Assembly: GCA_938016235.1 (NCBI GenBank)
Contig: CALLPU010000348.1
Span: forward strand, 1 to 16,998
Direction: 5' to 3'
Source of the DNA: an uncultured Granulosicoccus sp.
GTDB taxonomy: Bacteria; Pseudomonadota; Gammaproteobacteria; Granulosicoccales; Granulosicoccaceae
Length of the DNA stretch: 16,998 bases
In this document: piece after piece, positions 1 to 7,330 of the stretch
Layout of the letters: every line of letters begins with the position of its first letter
Numbering within the stretch: position 1 is the stretch's first letter
Program-made: the position numbers and the translations under genes
The notes under the pieces: generated by a model
Database searches by the model: none
Told to the model about the DNA's origin: nothing
What the model saw: only the letters and a program-made list of their open reading frames with translations

Positions 1-2
1 TT

Positions 3-161
3 GTTACTGGTGATCTATCTTCAAACCAATTTGCAAGGACACGAGTGGGCAGCAATTCGCGACAGGTTCAGGTTGAGGGGCAAGCTCAGTTTTTCAATGT
101 CCAGGAGCTGACATCTATATTGCGCGAGGCAGTATCACGAGGAATTGGGAATGCGTGCTAG
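3..161 (+). CDS. possible 3' end of an unidentified gene
   Basis: One plus-strand frame is open from the window edge to a TAG stop, giving 52 residues that end LREAVSRGIGNAC. The peptide is hydrophilic, has no membrane segment and contains a plausible helix (VQELTSILREAVSRG). I do not recognise the family. It could be the C-terminus of a gene that begins outside the window, or a chance open frame, because the other two plus frames meet stops earlier or near the same place. No start can be judged. The neighbouring sequence on the right is a transposase remnant, so this may also be a broken gene end. Confidence 0.3.
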   Translation, partial: VTGDLSSNQFARTRVGSNSRQVQVEGQAQFFNVQELTSILREAVSRGIGNAC

Positions 162-320
162 AGCTCGCCAGCTTAGCTGTATCGCAACGTGAAATGAATA
201 ATGCAAACATAATACCGGCGCAAAATAACCAGAGCCAGTATTAGGAGAAGTATTTGCATTCCAATAGAAGTCAATAGAAAACAGATGGGTGGTGTCATAC
301 ATCAATCGTCAAATGCCGAT

Positions 321-349
321 AACTATTGTTATGTTAAACATAGATAGTT
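321..349. repeat. AT-rich imperfect inverted repeat
   Basis: The inner arms TATGTT and AACATA (330-335 and 337-342) are exact reverse complements around one central A. The outer arms AACTAT (321-326) and ATAGTT (344-349) are also exact complements, separated from the inner arms by 3 and 1 unpaired bases. The repeat lies exactly where the minus-strand transposase remnant meets its TAA stop. It could be an operator, a hairpin at the end of the remnant, or a scar of the insertion. The rest of 162-347 is AT-rich with no gene. It holds a short direct repeat, CAATAGAA, at 262-269 and 272-279. Confidence 0.45.
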
Positions 350-1325
350 ATGCGCATTGCGGGTCTACAGTCTGACAGACCGCTGTAGCTCGTAATACAC
401 TTTTCAAACTGGTTGCATACCGCCCTCCTTGCTTGGACCGACATGTTGGGTCCAGGATGCATTCATACTGACTGATGGCAAGATCCAACCCTAGAGAGGC
501 GTTACGTAGTGAACTCTGGAGTTCTTCGACTATTGCCGAAGCTGTCTCTGGCAATCCACACTCGTGAAACGCTACCGTCACCGCTTGTTCGTCAACATCC
601 CCTGCAGACAGCTCATTGCGGTAGTTACCAAAATGTGCAGCTCCATCCAAGTATAGTTCCCCCACCCTTAGCCTGGCTACAGGTTCGAACAACACAGCAC
701 ATTCGAGGGCGCGTCGACAGTAAACACCCGATGGATGATAATTGCGTGCACACAAGGGCCATACTGTTACGCTGAGTTGAGCGCTGACAGATCCTGCCAG
801 TCGCCAAAGCAAACCGAGTGTCGGCAACTCGTACAGTTCTTGCACTAATACCTCAATCGCAGCGTTGATCAAATCAGCGGGGTTCGAGCGCACTCGTGCT
901 GCTGATTCCATAGCGTCTTGAGCAACGCGTCGTTCTTTATTACCCTAGGCAGAGATGCCGAGATAGTCGCGGACGTGCCGGTGATTTCGGTAGAGAGTCC
1001 TTGGTGCAAAATCGCGATCAACAGGCTCTGAGGTACGAGACACTACAGCCACATGCCGAAGGATCGACGTCGGGATATCGCCGGGGTTCGGAAAGTAGCC
1101 GAGTATCTCGAATGATTTGAGAAACGTTAAAAGCCAAACGCGAGAACCGCCGGTGCGAGTAACGGACACTGCCCACTCGAGTTCGGCTGCGCGCGGCGTA
1201 ATGAGCGACTCCACCGTTGCCTGGTCCATTGGCGCGGGAATGTGAGGATAAAAGTTGTCGGCTGCGGCCGTTTGGGTGAAGACATGAGTGCAGTACCGTA
1301 ACAATGGCACTCGATGAGATCGCAA
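348..1325 (-). pseudogene. Tn3-family transposase remnant (DUF4158 region), broken
   Basis: Reading leftward from about 1325, the translation carries the DUF4158 N-terminal region of Tn3-family transposases. Recognisable parts are LLTFLKSFEILGYFP, then PRTLYRNHRHVRDYLG near 990-950, then, past a stop, NPADLINAAIEVLVQELYEL (about 880-825). An amber TAG at 947-945 interrupts the frame, and the frame on its far side is the same one: 11 codons later it continues into the NPADLIN block. In relatives an aromatic residue is usual near this point, so a nonsense change from Trp or Tyr is likely. Beyond about 790 the match fades in every frame, which implies further frameshifts. The catalytic DDE part of the roughly 1000-residue protein is absent. 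No solid start codon is present (1325 would be TTG), so the N-terminus is also damaged. This is a dead mobile-element fragment. Confidence 0.75.
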
Positions 1326-1526
1326 ATCGCACCGCTACATCAACAATTTATTAAGCTTCTATTGAGAAGTGGCCTACTTTTACACGAATCTTCTCGCCCC
1401 TTGACTTTGAAGCAAGCGAGACACAGGACGTCACTCTACCCTCTATGGTAAGTCTTGTTAGATCGAACCAATTGGCTTTGCAGTCCGATCCAGACAATTT
1501 CGATGATGACGTCGCCTCACCGATTA
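1326..1526. other. intergenic, decayed flank
   Basis: There is no gene here on either strand. It separates the transposase remnant from the end of the leftward catabolic operon. At 1367-1385 the bases AAGTGGCCTACTTTTACAC resemble the terminal repeats of some insertion sequences, and CTTCT/AGAAG (1356-1360, 1365-1369) can form a weak hairpin. I see no clear rho-independent terminator for the operon that ends at 1527. Confidence 0.4.
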
Positions 1527-2183
1527 TCAGTTTTTAGTCGGCCGCATTCGTATCGCTGCCTGTGTCAGTACTGCACCGGCAGCACCGCCATCAATAACAG
1601 GCACCTCACACACTGGCTGAATCCTGTGAGCGACCCCGGCCATGACGGCACCTAACAGAACCACTACCTCGGCACCTCTTGCCATCACTGCCTGGCACGC
1701 TTCAATCACCGTGTTGTCAGCCTCCGTATAAGAATCGGATGAGTAGGCAGATGGTGCTTCAATCGTCTCCCAGGCAGCCAGATCCTCTTTCAAATGGCAG
1801 TGGTGTAAATTCTCCCAATACAGCGGTTCAATGGATTTTCCCAGTGACACATAGCCAATTCGACTTCCGTTCATCCTGGCCATCGCGACAGATGCCTCCG
1901 TCATTCCAATTACCGGAAGATCCAAGGCTTCTCTTAATGCGTCACGCCCCGAATCGAAAGACACGGCGAGCATAATGCCATCCACGTCCGTCACGTTCAT
2001 CGCCTTGTCCACAATGGCGTGTGTCGCAGCAACAAGATCGACACGAGTGTATATAACCGGCGGGCCAAGCTCGGGCGTGCCGTCGATCACTTCAACGGAT
2101 GGATCGAGCGTTCGGCGCATTTCATCCGCTACACGCGTGGTGATTGACTCAGTGGTATTGCCGTTTAAACAGAGAATGCGCAT
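1527..2183 (-). CDS. hydantoin racemase-like protein (Asp/Glu racemase superfamily) without catalytic cysteines
   Basis: This is a 218-residue protein, the usual length for hydantoin racemases. The N-terminus MRILCLNGNTTESITTRV matches the family's first strand and phosphate-like loop, and VPVIDGGAAGAVLTQAA near residues 194-210 matches the C-terminal block. Family members use two cysteines as acid and base, in a block like ACFGDPG and a block like VLGCAGM. Here the equivalents are AVSFDSG with Ser75 (codon TCT) and VVLLGAVMAG with Gly178. Other cysteines (5, 129, 163, 192) are not at these sites. Normal racemisation is therefore unlikely, and a changed or lost catalytic role is inferred. The ATG at 2183-2181 shares one base with the hydantoinase stop (TGATG), so the two are translationally coupled and probably work in the same pathway. 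It is the last gene of the leftward operon. Confidence 0.88.
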   Translation of the reverse strand: MRILCLNGNTTESITTRVADEMRRTLDPSVEVIDGTPELGPPVIYTRVDLVAATHAIVDKAMNVTDVDGIMLAVSFDSGRDALREALDLPVIGMTEASVAMARMNGSRIGYVSLGKSIEPLYWENLHHCHLKEDLAAWETIEAPSAYSSDSYTEADNTVIEACQAVMARGAEVVVLLGAVMAGVAHRIQPVCEVPVIDGGAAGAVLTQAAIRMRPTKN

Positions 2184-3586
2184 CAGTCTGGTAGCCCCGG
2201 TAATGAGCGGGCCAGGTGTTTACCGTGACAATCCTTGTTCACCAGTTGCCGGTTTTCGACAATGACTTGGCCGCGTGAGAGTGTCGTGATCGGCCAGCCG
2301 GTAATACCGAAGCCTTCCCACGGTGTGTAGTCAGACCCATGGTGCAAATCACTTTGACGGATCGTTGTCTGGTAGGCAGGATCCCATAGCGTGATATCTG
2401 CATCCGAGCCGACAGCCAGTGTACCTTTTGCGGGGTAGAGACCATACAGTTTTGCGTGGTTGGTCGCTGTCAGAGCGGCAAACTGGGAGAGACTGATTCG
2501 TCCCTTTACCACGCCTTCCGAAAACAGTATCGGTAAGCGTGTTTCAACACCGGGAATACCATTGGGTATGTGCCGGAAACTGCGTTCTGAGCCCTCTACC
2601 TTTTTACCCGAATTGCTGTCGAATACGAAAGGACAATGATCAGAGGAATACAGCTCAAACTCGCCTTGTTCCAAACCGGCCCAACAGGCCGCTTGATTGG
2701 CTTCGTCTCTGGGTGGTGGCGAGCAGACATACTTGGCACCCTCGAAGCCGGTGCGATCCAGATCCTGAGCAGTCAGTGTGAGGTACTGGGGACAGGTTTC
2801 AGCATGGACTCGAACGCCGCGCAGTCGTGCACGACGAATCTCATCCAGAGCTTCGCCGTTGGACACATGCACAATCGTTAACGGTACACCTGCAATCTCG
2901 GCAAGTGAAATCGCCCGATGAGTTGCTTCCCGCTCAACCGGTACAGGTCGTGTTGTAGCATGATGATAAGGCGCGATATCACCGACCATTTCGGCTTCAT
3001 CACGTAAAAAATCAATTGCGTCTTCATTTTCCGCATGCACCATCACCATGGCACAGTGCCGTTTGGCAACTGCCATGACATCCAGGATTTCCCGATCACT
3101 GAGTCGCATGCCGGGATAGGTCATAAAGACCTTGAACGAGCTATGACCCGCTTCGAGTAGTGCTGGTAAATGCTGTCCCAGCGTTTGCGAATCCACTTTA
3201 TTTACGATGAGATGGAAGCTGACATCGATGTGACAGTTACCGGACGCTTTTTCATGATAATCATCAACGGCTTCACGCAGGTTCTGGTCGTCTTCGGCCA
3301 GGCAGAACGGCATGATGGTGGTATTGCCACCAAACACCGCCGAGCGAGTGGCGCTTTCAAAATCATCGGCCATGACGATACCAGGGCCAGACGGTTGCGA
3401 GATGTGCACATGGCTGTCTATCCCACCCGGTAGTGCATAAAGTCCTTCGGCTTCAAGGGTGCGTGCCGCGTCCCCAAGATCCAGTCCCAGTGCCTTGATG
3501 ACGCCATCTTGAATACCGATATCCGCTCTGCTGACATCGCTCGCACTAACGACCTCAGCGCCCTTGATAATCAGATCGTATTGCAT
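2183..3586 (-). CDS. dihydropyrimidinase / D-hydantoinase
   Basis: This 467-residue cytoplasmic amidohydrolase opens cyclic amides (dihydropyrimidines, 5-substituted hydantoins) to N-carbamoyl amino acids. The binuclear metal site is complete: GGIDSHVHI gives His59 and His61, SSFKVFMTY gives the carboxylated Lys152, MVHAEN gives His184, IVHVSN gives His240, and YSSDHCPF gives Asp316. Tyr157 of the FMTY block matches the family's substrate-binding tyrosine. HAETCPQYL and NGIPGVETRLPILFSEGV are further family blocks. The frame is open upstream to 3907, but I chose the ATG at 3586-3584. It begins MQYDLIIKGAEVV, the normal family N-terminus, and has a good ribosome site (AGGAGAG) 6 bases ahead. 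The start overlaps the preceding PuuE-like gene by 32 bases, and the stop overlaps the racemase-like gene. Exact ring specificity cannot be read from the sequence. Confidence 0.93.
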   Translation of the reverse strand: MQYDLIIKGAEVVSASDVSRADIGIQDGVIKALGLDLGDAARTLEAEGLYALPGGIDSHVHISQPSGPGIVMADDFESATRSAVFGGNTTIMPFCLAEDDQNLREAVDDYHEKASGNCHIDVSFHLIVNKVDSQTLGQHLPALLEAGHSSFKVFMTYPGMRLSDREILDVMAVAKRHCAMVMVHAENEDAIDFLRDEAEMVGDIAPYHHATTRPVPVEREATHRAISLAEIAGVPLTIVHVSNGEALDEIRRARLRGVRVHAETCPQYLTLTAQDLDRTGFEGAKYVCSPPPRDEANQAACWAGLEQGEFELYSSDHCPFVFDSNSGKKVEGSERSFRHIPNGIPGVETRLPILFSEGVVKGRISLSQFAALTATNHAKLYGLYPAKGTLAVGSDADITLWDPAYQTTIRQSDLHHGSDYTPWEGFGITGWPITTLSRGQVIVENRQLVNKDCHGKHLARSLPGLPD

Positions 3587-4556
3587 GTTCTCTCCTGGTC
3601 GGTCTGAATTCTGGTAAGCCCATAGCCTCTCGCCAACAACTGGCAATCTGCTGCCGGGTAGCAAACCATACATCACCTTTGCTGGACATATGTTCGAGCA
3701 AGGCCGCCAGGCCACCGATTCGGGCTGGCCGTCCAATCGTGCGCAGATGCAGACCGATGGACAACATTCGCGCCTGTTGACCACCCTCGCTTTCCTGCCA
3801 AAGCTGGTCAAAAGCCGCAGCACAGTAGCGTGTAAAATCATCGCCAAACACGAACGGTCCCCCGGGTCTGAACCGCATGTCGTTGGTATCAAACGCATAG
3901 GGTACAACCACGTGATGCCGATCGCCGTGCAGTTCTATCCGTGGCGCATCATCATCGTAGGCGTCTGAGTCATAGAGAAATCCGCCGTGTTTCAGTAAAA
4001 GTTGTCGCGTGTTGGCACTGCTGGCTGAACGCGTATGCCAGCCAACCGGGGCGACACCGGTAATCGCCGTCAGCACGTCGTACGTTTTATCAATAATGGC
4101 TTTCTCTTCATCGATGCCAAGCGATGAATGCGTCTGCCAGATCCAGCCGTGGCAGCCTACTTCATGGCCTCGGGCCACGACGTCCTTCATCAGCCAGGGC
4201 ATCCGCTGTGCTGCGCGTCCACAAGTAGAGAACGTAGCCGGTACCCGATACTGATCGAGCAGTTCGACTATGCGTTTGTAACCCGCTCTCGGTCCGTAGC
4301 CAAAGTGACTTTCCATGCAAGGGTCCACGTGCCCCATGACCTGCTCAGCCGCTTCATAAACACCTTCGTTCTCGCTATCACCATCGCCGATGGAGCGTTC
4401 TGCGCCCTCTTCCACATTCACGACAATGGACACAGCCACCCGTGCAGCTTTTGGCCACGGTGCTTCCGGGTAGCCGGTCCAGTAGCCTTGTAAGTTGCGA
4501 CGATCACCATGATGATCGCCCACCTTGAAAATGTATGGATTATCCGGAGTAGTCAT
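3555..4556 (-). CDS. PuuE-like polysaccharide-deacetylase-fold hydrolase, copy 1
   Basis: This 333-residue protein belongs to the polysaccharide deacetylase superfamily branch that includes PuuE, an allantoinase that hydrolyses a cyclic ureide rather than a sugar. Family blocks seen are ARVAVSIVVNVEEGAE (38-53), the GDGDSENE segment, ESHFGYGPRAGYKR (82-95), HEVGCHGWIWQTH (131-143), GWHTRSASSANTRQLL (172-187), DSDAYDDDAP and VVPYAFDTNDMRF (217-229), and GLHLRTIGRPAR. The classical NodB TFDD metal motif is replaced by NVEEG, as in PuuE. A cyclic amide or imide is the likely substrate, given the hydantoinase next door. The start ATG at 4556-4554 has no strong ribosome site. The 3' end overlaps the hydantoinase start by 32 bases. 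It is clearly paralogous to the gene at 10300-11211. Substrate assignment is inference. Confidence 0.88.
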   Translation of the reverse strand: MTTPDNPYIFKVGDHHGDRRNLQGYWTGYPEAPWPKAARVAVSIVVNVEEGAERSIGDGDSENEGVYEAAEQVMGHVDPCMESHFGYGPRAGYKRIVELLDQYRVPATFSTCGRAAQRMPWLMKDVVARGHEVGCHGWIWQTHSSLGIDEEKAIIDKTYDVLTAITGVAPVGWHTRSASSANTRQLLLKHGGFLYDSDAYDDDAPRIELHGDRHHVVVPYAFDTNDMRFRPGGPFVFGDDFTRYCAAAFDQLWQESEGGQQARMLSIGLHLRTIGRPARIGGLAALLEHMSSKGDVWFATRQQIASCWREAMGLPEFRPTRREHAIRSDYQGR

Positions 4557-4578
4557 CGGTGGCTGTTTGCGCTTGAAA

Positions 4579-4779
4579 TCAGTCTATTGCCGCTGCAAGG
4601 AGAACTCGACCGGCCACATGACAATCTAGGGTGAGTACAATCAGTAAATGATTGGGCCCAAGTCCCCAGGCATCCCCGAAACCAGCGAGCACAGATGGCA
4701 CACCGGAGAAGGCCATCGCCACTGATAAAAACGCAGCACCTGCCAGAATTAAGGCAGGCCTGCTTCTGTAATATTCTTG
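4579..4779 (-). other. short hydrophobic open frame, possible gene remnant
   Basis: A minus-strand frame is open for 66 codons between TGA at 4782-4780 and TGA at 4581-4579. It reads like a membrane segment: ALILAGAAFLSVAMAFSGVP, then a glycine-rich turn, then NHLLIVLTLDCHVAGRVLL. Codon choice resembles the real neighbours. There is no ATG until 4716 (which would give 45 residues) and no obvious ribosome site. The 'FSGVP' type of segment recalls N-termini of TRAP DctM permeases, but the match is too short to trust. It may be the degraded end of a transporter gene that once stood between the amidohydrolase and the PuuE-like gene, or it may be chance. Confidence 0.25.
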
Positions 4780-4787
4780 TCAATGTA

Positions 4788-4919
4788 TTACTGTTGCAAA
4801 TCCTTCAGCATACAGGCCGACGTATAGTCAGAGGCGATAATCCATTCGGCTGCCAGCAACGGCGTGGTGGCTACTGCAAGGATAGCGCAAACGAGTGCTC
4901 TGTGGATCAGCGTAACCAT
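4788..4919 (-). CDS. small open frame with a convincing signal peptide
   Basis: This 43-codon frame lies just downstream of the amidohydrolase in the leftward operon. The product begins MVTLIHR, then has a hydrophobic core LVCAILAVATTPLLA and an Ala-Xaa-Ala-like cleavage site (PLLAA before EW). The mature peptide would be only about 20 residues (EWIIASDYTSACMLKDLQQ). The ribosome site is weak. It could be a small exported peptide, or the 5' stump of a periplasmic binding protein whose remainder has been lost. The AEWxIAxDY opening is common at the mature start of such proteins, but that likeness is only suggestive. I do not recognise a family. Confidence 0.3.
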   Translation of the reverse strand: MVTLIHRALVCAILAVATTPLLAAEWIIASDYTSACMLKDLQQ

Positions 4920-4942
4920 GGGTATTGACTACCTGTGTTCAA

Positions 4943-6481
4943 CTAGTTGATGGAACTCTGGCGATAAAAGGGTTGCAATGCATCAGGATCAAAATAGTCG
5001 TCATAGAATTTCTGCACATGCGGCAGCAGCTTCTTGGACAGACCTCGGCGTTCAACTTCTTCATCAGTCAAGGCACGGGTCAGATCCATGCGAAGTTGCT
5101 CCAGCGCCGCTTCTCGATCAAGACGGGTAAACGAACCTTCTTGATAAATCACCTCACCGCCGCACATGACCAGATCAACTCCGTTGGTCTTACCACGCTG
5201 AATCACTGCGTCAAGCAAAGGGTAGTCAGGGTCCAGGTAGGGGTACTTGATTTTGTCCCAATCAATCAACACAAGATCAGCGGCCATACCCGGTTCAAGC
5301 CGGCCGATAGTGTCGCGAAAGGCGGTCGTCGCGGCACCACCTGAAGTGGCCATGCGAAGAACCTGAGATGAGGTCGGCACCGAATCATCCACGCCCGGCG
5401 TACGATGTGCATTGAGCACCATGCGCATCTCCTGCAGCATGTCGCGATCATCATTAATGCCAGCTTCATCCATCCCCATGGCGGTATTCACACCGTGAGC
5501 TTCCCACACGTTGAGAGGGCCAACGCCGGAGCGCAGTCGAAAGTTGGATGAGCAGTTGTGACATATATGGGTGCCCGATTCTGCAACCCGTTCTATATCC
5601 GACTGGTTTAACCAAACGCCGTGACCAATCGTCATCCGCGGACCCAACAATCCGAAGCGGTCAATGTACTCAAGCGCCGTACAACCACCGCGCCGACGAG
5701 CGTATTCTTTCTGAAACGCAGTCTCGACCAGATGCATATGCATCGGGCTATCGTATTTTTCCGATGCCTCGGCAAGCCGCTCGAGGGCAACATCCGAACA
5801 CCAGTGCAAATTAGCGGGTGCGAGCTGGATTCCGGTTCTGTTGTGCGATGCATGTTGCGAGTGCAATGAGTCAAACATGTCCATGAAATCATCTAGATCC
5901 ATCCCGAAACGGGAAAAATGACGTTTCATGGACGGTTGAATATCGTCCGGTAGAGAAGCGACGAACTCGTCGTCGTCCATATACACCAACCGGTTCTGAT
6001 CTCTGAGCGCAAACGAATAACTGACACGCATGCCGACGTCGTTGTAGGCGCGTATAACATCGTTGGCGCCATCGGTGACCTGGGTCAGATTGCCAGGAAT
6101 CCAGCCATGAATATGTTGCACGGTTGTCACGCCTGAAGCAATCATTTCGAAGGCGGAGTACAGCGTATCAAGGTACAAATCAACCGCGCGACACACCAGT
6201 CGGGTGATAAACCACAGTTCCAGTGGCATATCCGGACTACCCAGCTGCACGGGTGTCAAGCCAATATGATGATGCCCGTTGACCATCCCGGGGATCACCA
6301 CTTGCTTGCCGTCACCGTGCACAGGTAGGTTGGGATGTTGTTTACGCAAGTCCTCGTATTGACCAATGGCGCTGATTTTGCCATCTTCGATGAGTATCCC
6401 TGCGCTATCGATCTGGTTCCATGTATGCCTGTCGTTTACACCGGTGATCAGATGGGCGGCACGAACAATACTTGCATTCAT
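4943..6481 (-). CDS. TRZ/ATZ-family amidohydrolase (aminohydrolase/deaminase)
   Basis: This 512-residue cytoplasmic metal-dependent hydrolase belongs to the amidohydrolase group that includes atrazine chlorohydrolase, hydroxyatrazine aminohydrolase, 8-oxoguanine deaminase and guanine deaminase. These enzymes replace an amino or halide group on an N-heterocycle with oxygen. Mononuclear metal site residues are visible: PGMVNGHHHIG (His70, His72), MHMHLVET (His250, Glu253), TIGHGVWL (His287) and GMDEAGIND (Asp338). HNCSSNFRLRSGVGPL (308-323) is the family's substrate-loop block, and LEPGMAADLVLID closes the barrel. The C-terminus is extended by about 100 residues. The start ATG at 6481-6479 gives the usual N-terminal beta-sandwich; its ribosome site is weak. 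It follows the ABC ATPase gene by 40 bases, so the deaminase is probably the first enzyme to meet what the transporter brings in. The substrate is not identifiable. Confidence 0.9.
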   Translation of the reverse strand: MNASIVRAAHLITGVNDRHTWNQIDSAGILIEDGKISAIGQYEDLRKQHPNLPVHGDGKQVVIPGMVNGHHHIGLTPVQLGSPDMPLELWFITRLVCRAVDLYLDTLYSAFEMIASGVTTVQHIHGWIPGNLTQVTDGANDVIRAYNDVGMRVSYSFALRDQNRLVYMDDDEFVASLPDDIQPSMKRHFSRFGMDLDDFMDMFDSLHSQHASHNRTGIQLAPANLHWCSDVALERLAEASEKYDSPMHMHLVETAFQKEYARRRGGCTALEYIDRFGLLGPRMTIGHGVWLNQSDIERVAESGTHICHNCSSNFRLRSGVGPLNVWEAHGVNTAMGMDEAGINDDRDMLQEMRMVLNAHRTPGVDDSVPTSSQVLRMATSGGAATTAFRDTIGRLEPGMAADLVLIDWDKIKYPYLDPDYPLLDAVIQRGKTNGVDLVMCGGEVIYQEGSFTRLDREAALEQLRMDLTRALTDEEVERRGLSKKLLPHVQKFYDDYFDPDALQPFYRQSSIN

Positions 6482-6521
6482 AGTGATCCACTAATTGATG
6501 GTAGTGTGGCTGGACGCTTGC

Positions 6522-7322
6522 TCATAAAATCGCTTCCTGCTCAGCAAACGCACGTTCCACTTCGCTACTTAAAAGCTCAGTCAGCTGCATGCGTAATTGC
6601 ATGGCTTCAGTAGAAAACTGATCACGCGGTCTGGGCAAGTCGATAGGCACAATTTCTTTTACCGTTCCCGGCCGACTGGTAAACACAACAACTCGATCAG
6701 CCAGGGCGATGGCCTCATCAATGTGATGGGTAACGAACAATACGGACGCATTGGACGTGCGCCAGACGTCCAGCAGGAAATCCTGCATCTTGGCGCGTGT
6801 CTGCACATCGAGCGCTGCGAATGGCTCGTCCATGAGTAAAACCTTCGGCTTCATGGCCAATGCTCTTGCCACGGCGACTCGTTGTCGCATGCCACCTGAC
6901 AGCTCGTCGGGTCTTTTGTCCATGGCCGCTAACAGCCCCACTTTGCTGAGCACATCCTCGGCTACAGCGCGACGTTCTTCAGCATTGGCCGATCCCAGTG
7001 ACAACCCAAACGTGACATTTTGACTCACGGTCAACCAGGGGAACAAAGATGATTCCTGAAAAATCAAACTGCGCTCGGGTGCCGGCTCTCGCACCGGCTT
7101 GCCAAATGCGTTTATCTCACCGGCTGTGACTGACTCGAGCCCGGCACACAGATACAGCAACGTTGATTTACCGCAGCCTGATGGTCCGAGCAGTACTACA
7201 AACTCTCCTGCTTTGACCTCAAGATCCAGTGACACCAGTGCCTCATGCGCGCGATCAGTACCCTGCGCCCAGATCTTGCCCACGTCTTTGCAAACAATTG
7301 CGTTATCGGGAGTGCTATTCAT
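6522..7322 (-). CDS. ABC transporter ATP-binding protein (nitrate/sulfonate/taurine/pyrimidine type)
   Basis: This 266-residue cytoplasmic ATPase powers the import system formed with the next two genes. It has Walker A GPSGCGKST (46-54), a Q-loop glutamine at 89 (FQE), signature LSGGM (141-145), Walker B VLLMDEP (161-167) and the H-loop histidine at 199 (VTHH). The overall pattern, including SLFPWLTVSQNV and RPGTVKEIV, is that of the SsuB/TauB/NrtD group. The frame stays open to a TTG at 7364, but I chose the ATG at 7322-7320, which begins MNSTPDNAIVCKDVGK and lies 8 bases after the permease stop. Neither start has a good ribosome site, so translation probably depends on coupling. The residue after the H-loop histidine is another histidine where aspartate is usual. 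Confidence 0.94.
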   Translation of the reverse strand: MNSTPDNAIVCKDVGKIWAQGTDRAHEALVSLDLEVKAGEFVVLLGPSGCGKSTLLYLCAGLESVTAGEINAFGKPVREPAPERSLIFQESSLFPWLTVSQNVTFGLSLGSANAEERRAVAEDVLSKVGLLAAMDKRPDELSGGMRQRVAVARALAMKPKVLLMDEPFAALDVQTRAKMQDFLLDVWRTSNASVLFVTHHIDEAIALADRVVVFTSRPGTVKEIVPIDLPRPRDQFSTEAMQLRMQLTELLSSEVERAFAEQEAIL

Positions 7323-7330
7323 TGGAATAT

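Noticed and set aside
1018..1332. Alternative minus-strand frame over the transposase remnant
   Set aside because: The DUF4158 blocks are in the other frame. This one is a low-complexity shadow rich in Ser, Arg and His.
3587..3907. Upstream extension of the hydantoinase frame to a start at 3907
   Set aside because: It would lie inside the well-supported PuuE-like gene, shows no family similarity, and the ATG at 3586 has a proper ribosome site and a normal family N-terminus.
4553..4783. Minus-strand open frame overlapping the start of the PuuE-like gene
   Set aside because: Cys- and Arg-rich shadow of the hydrophobic frame at 4579-4779, with no recognisable features.
4695..4928. Plus-strand open frame between the amidohydrolase and PuuE-like genes
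   Set aside because: Its product is rich in Cys, Arg and Gln with no family features, it opposes the operon direction, and it mirrors the better-looking minus-strand frames.
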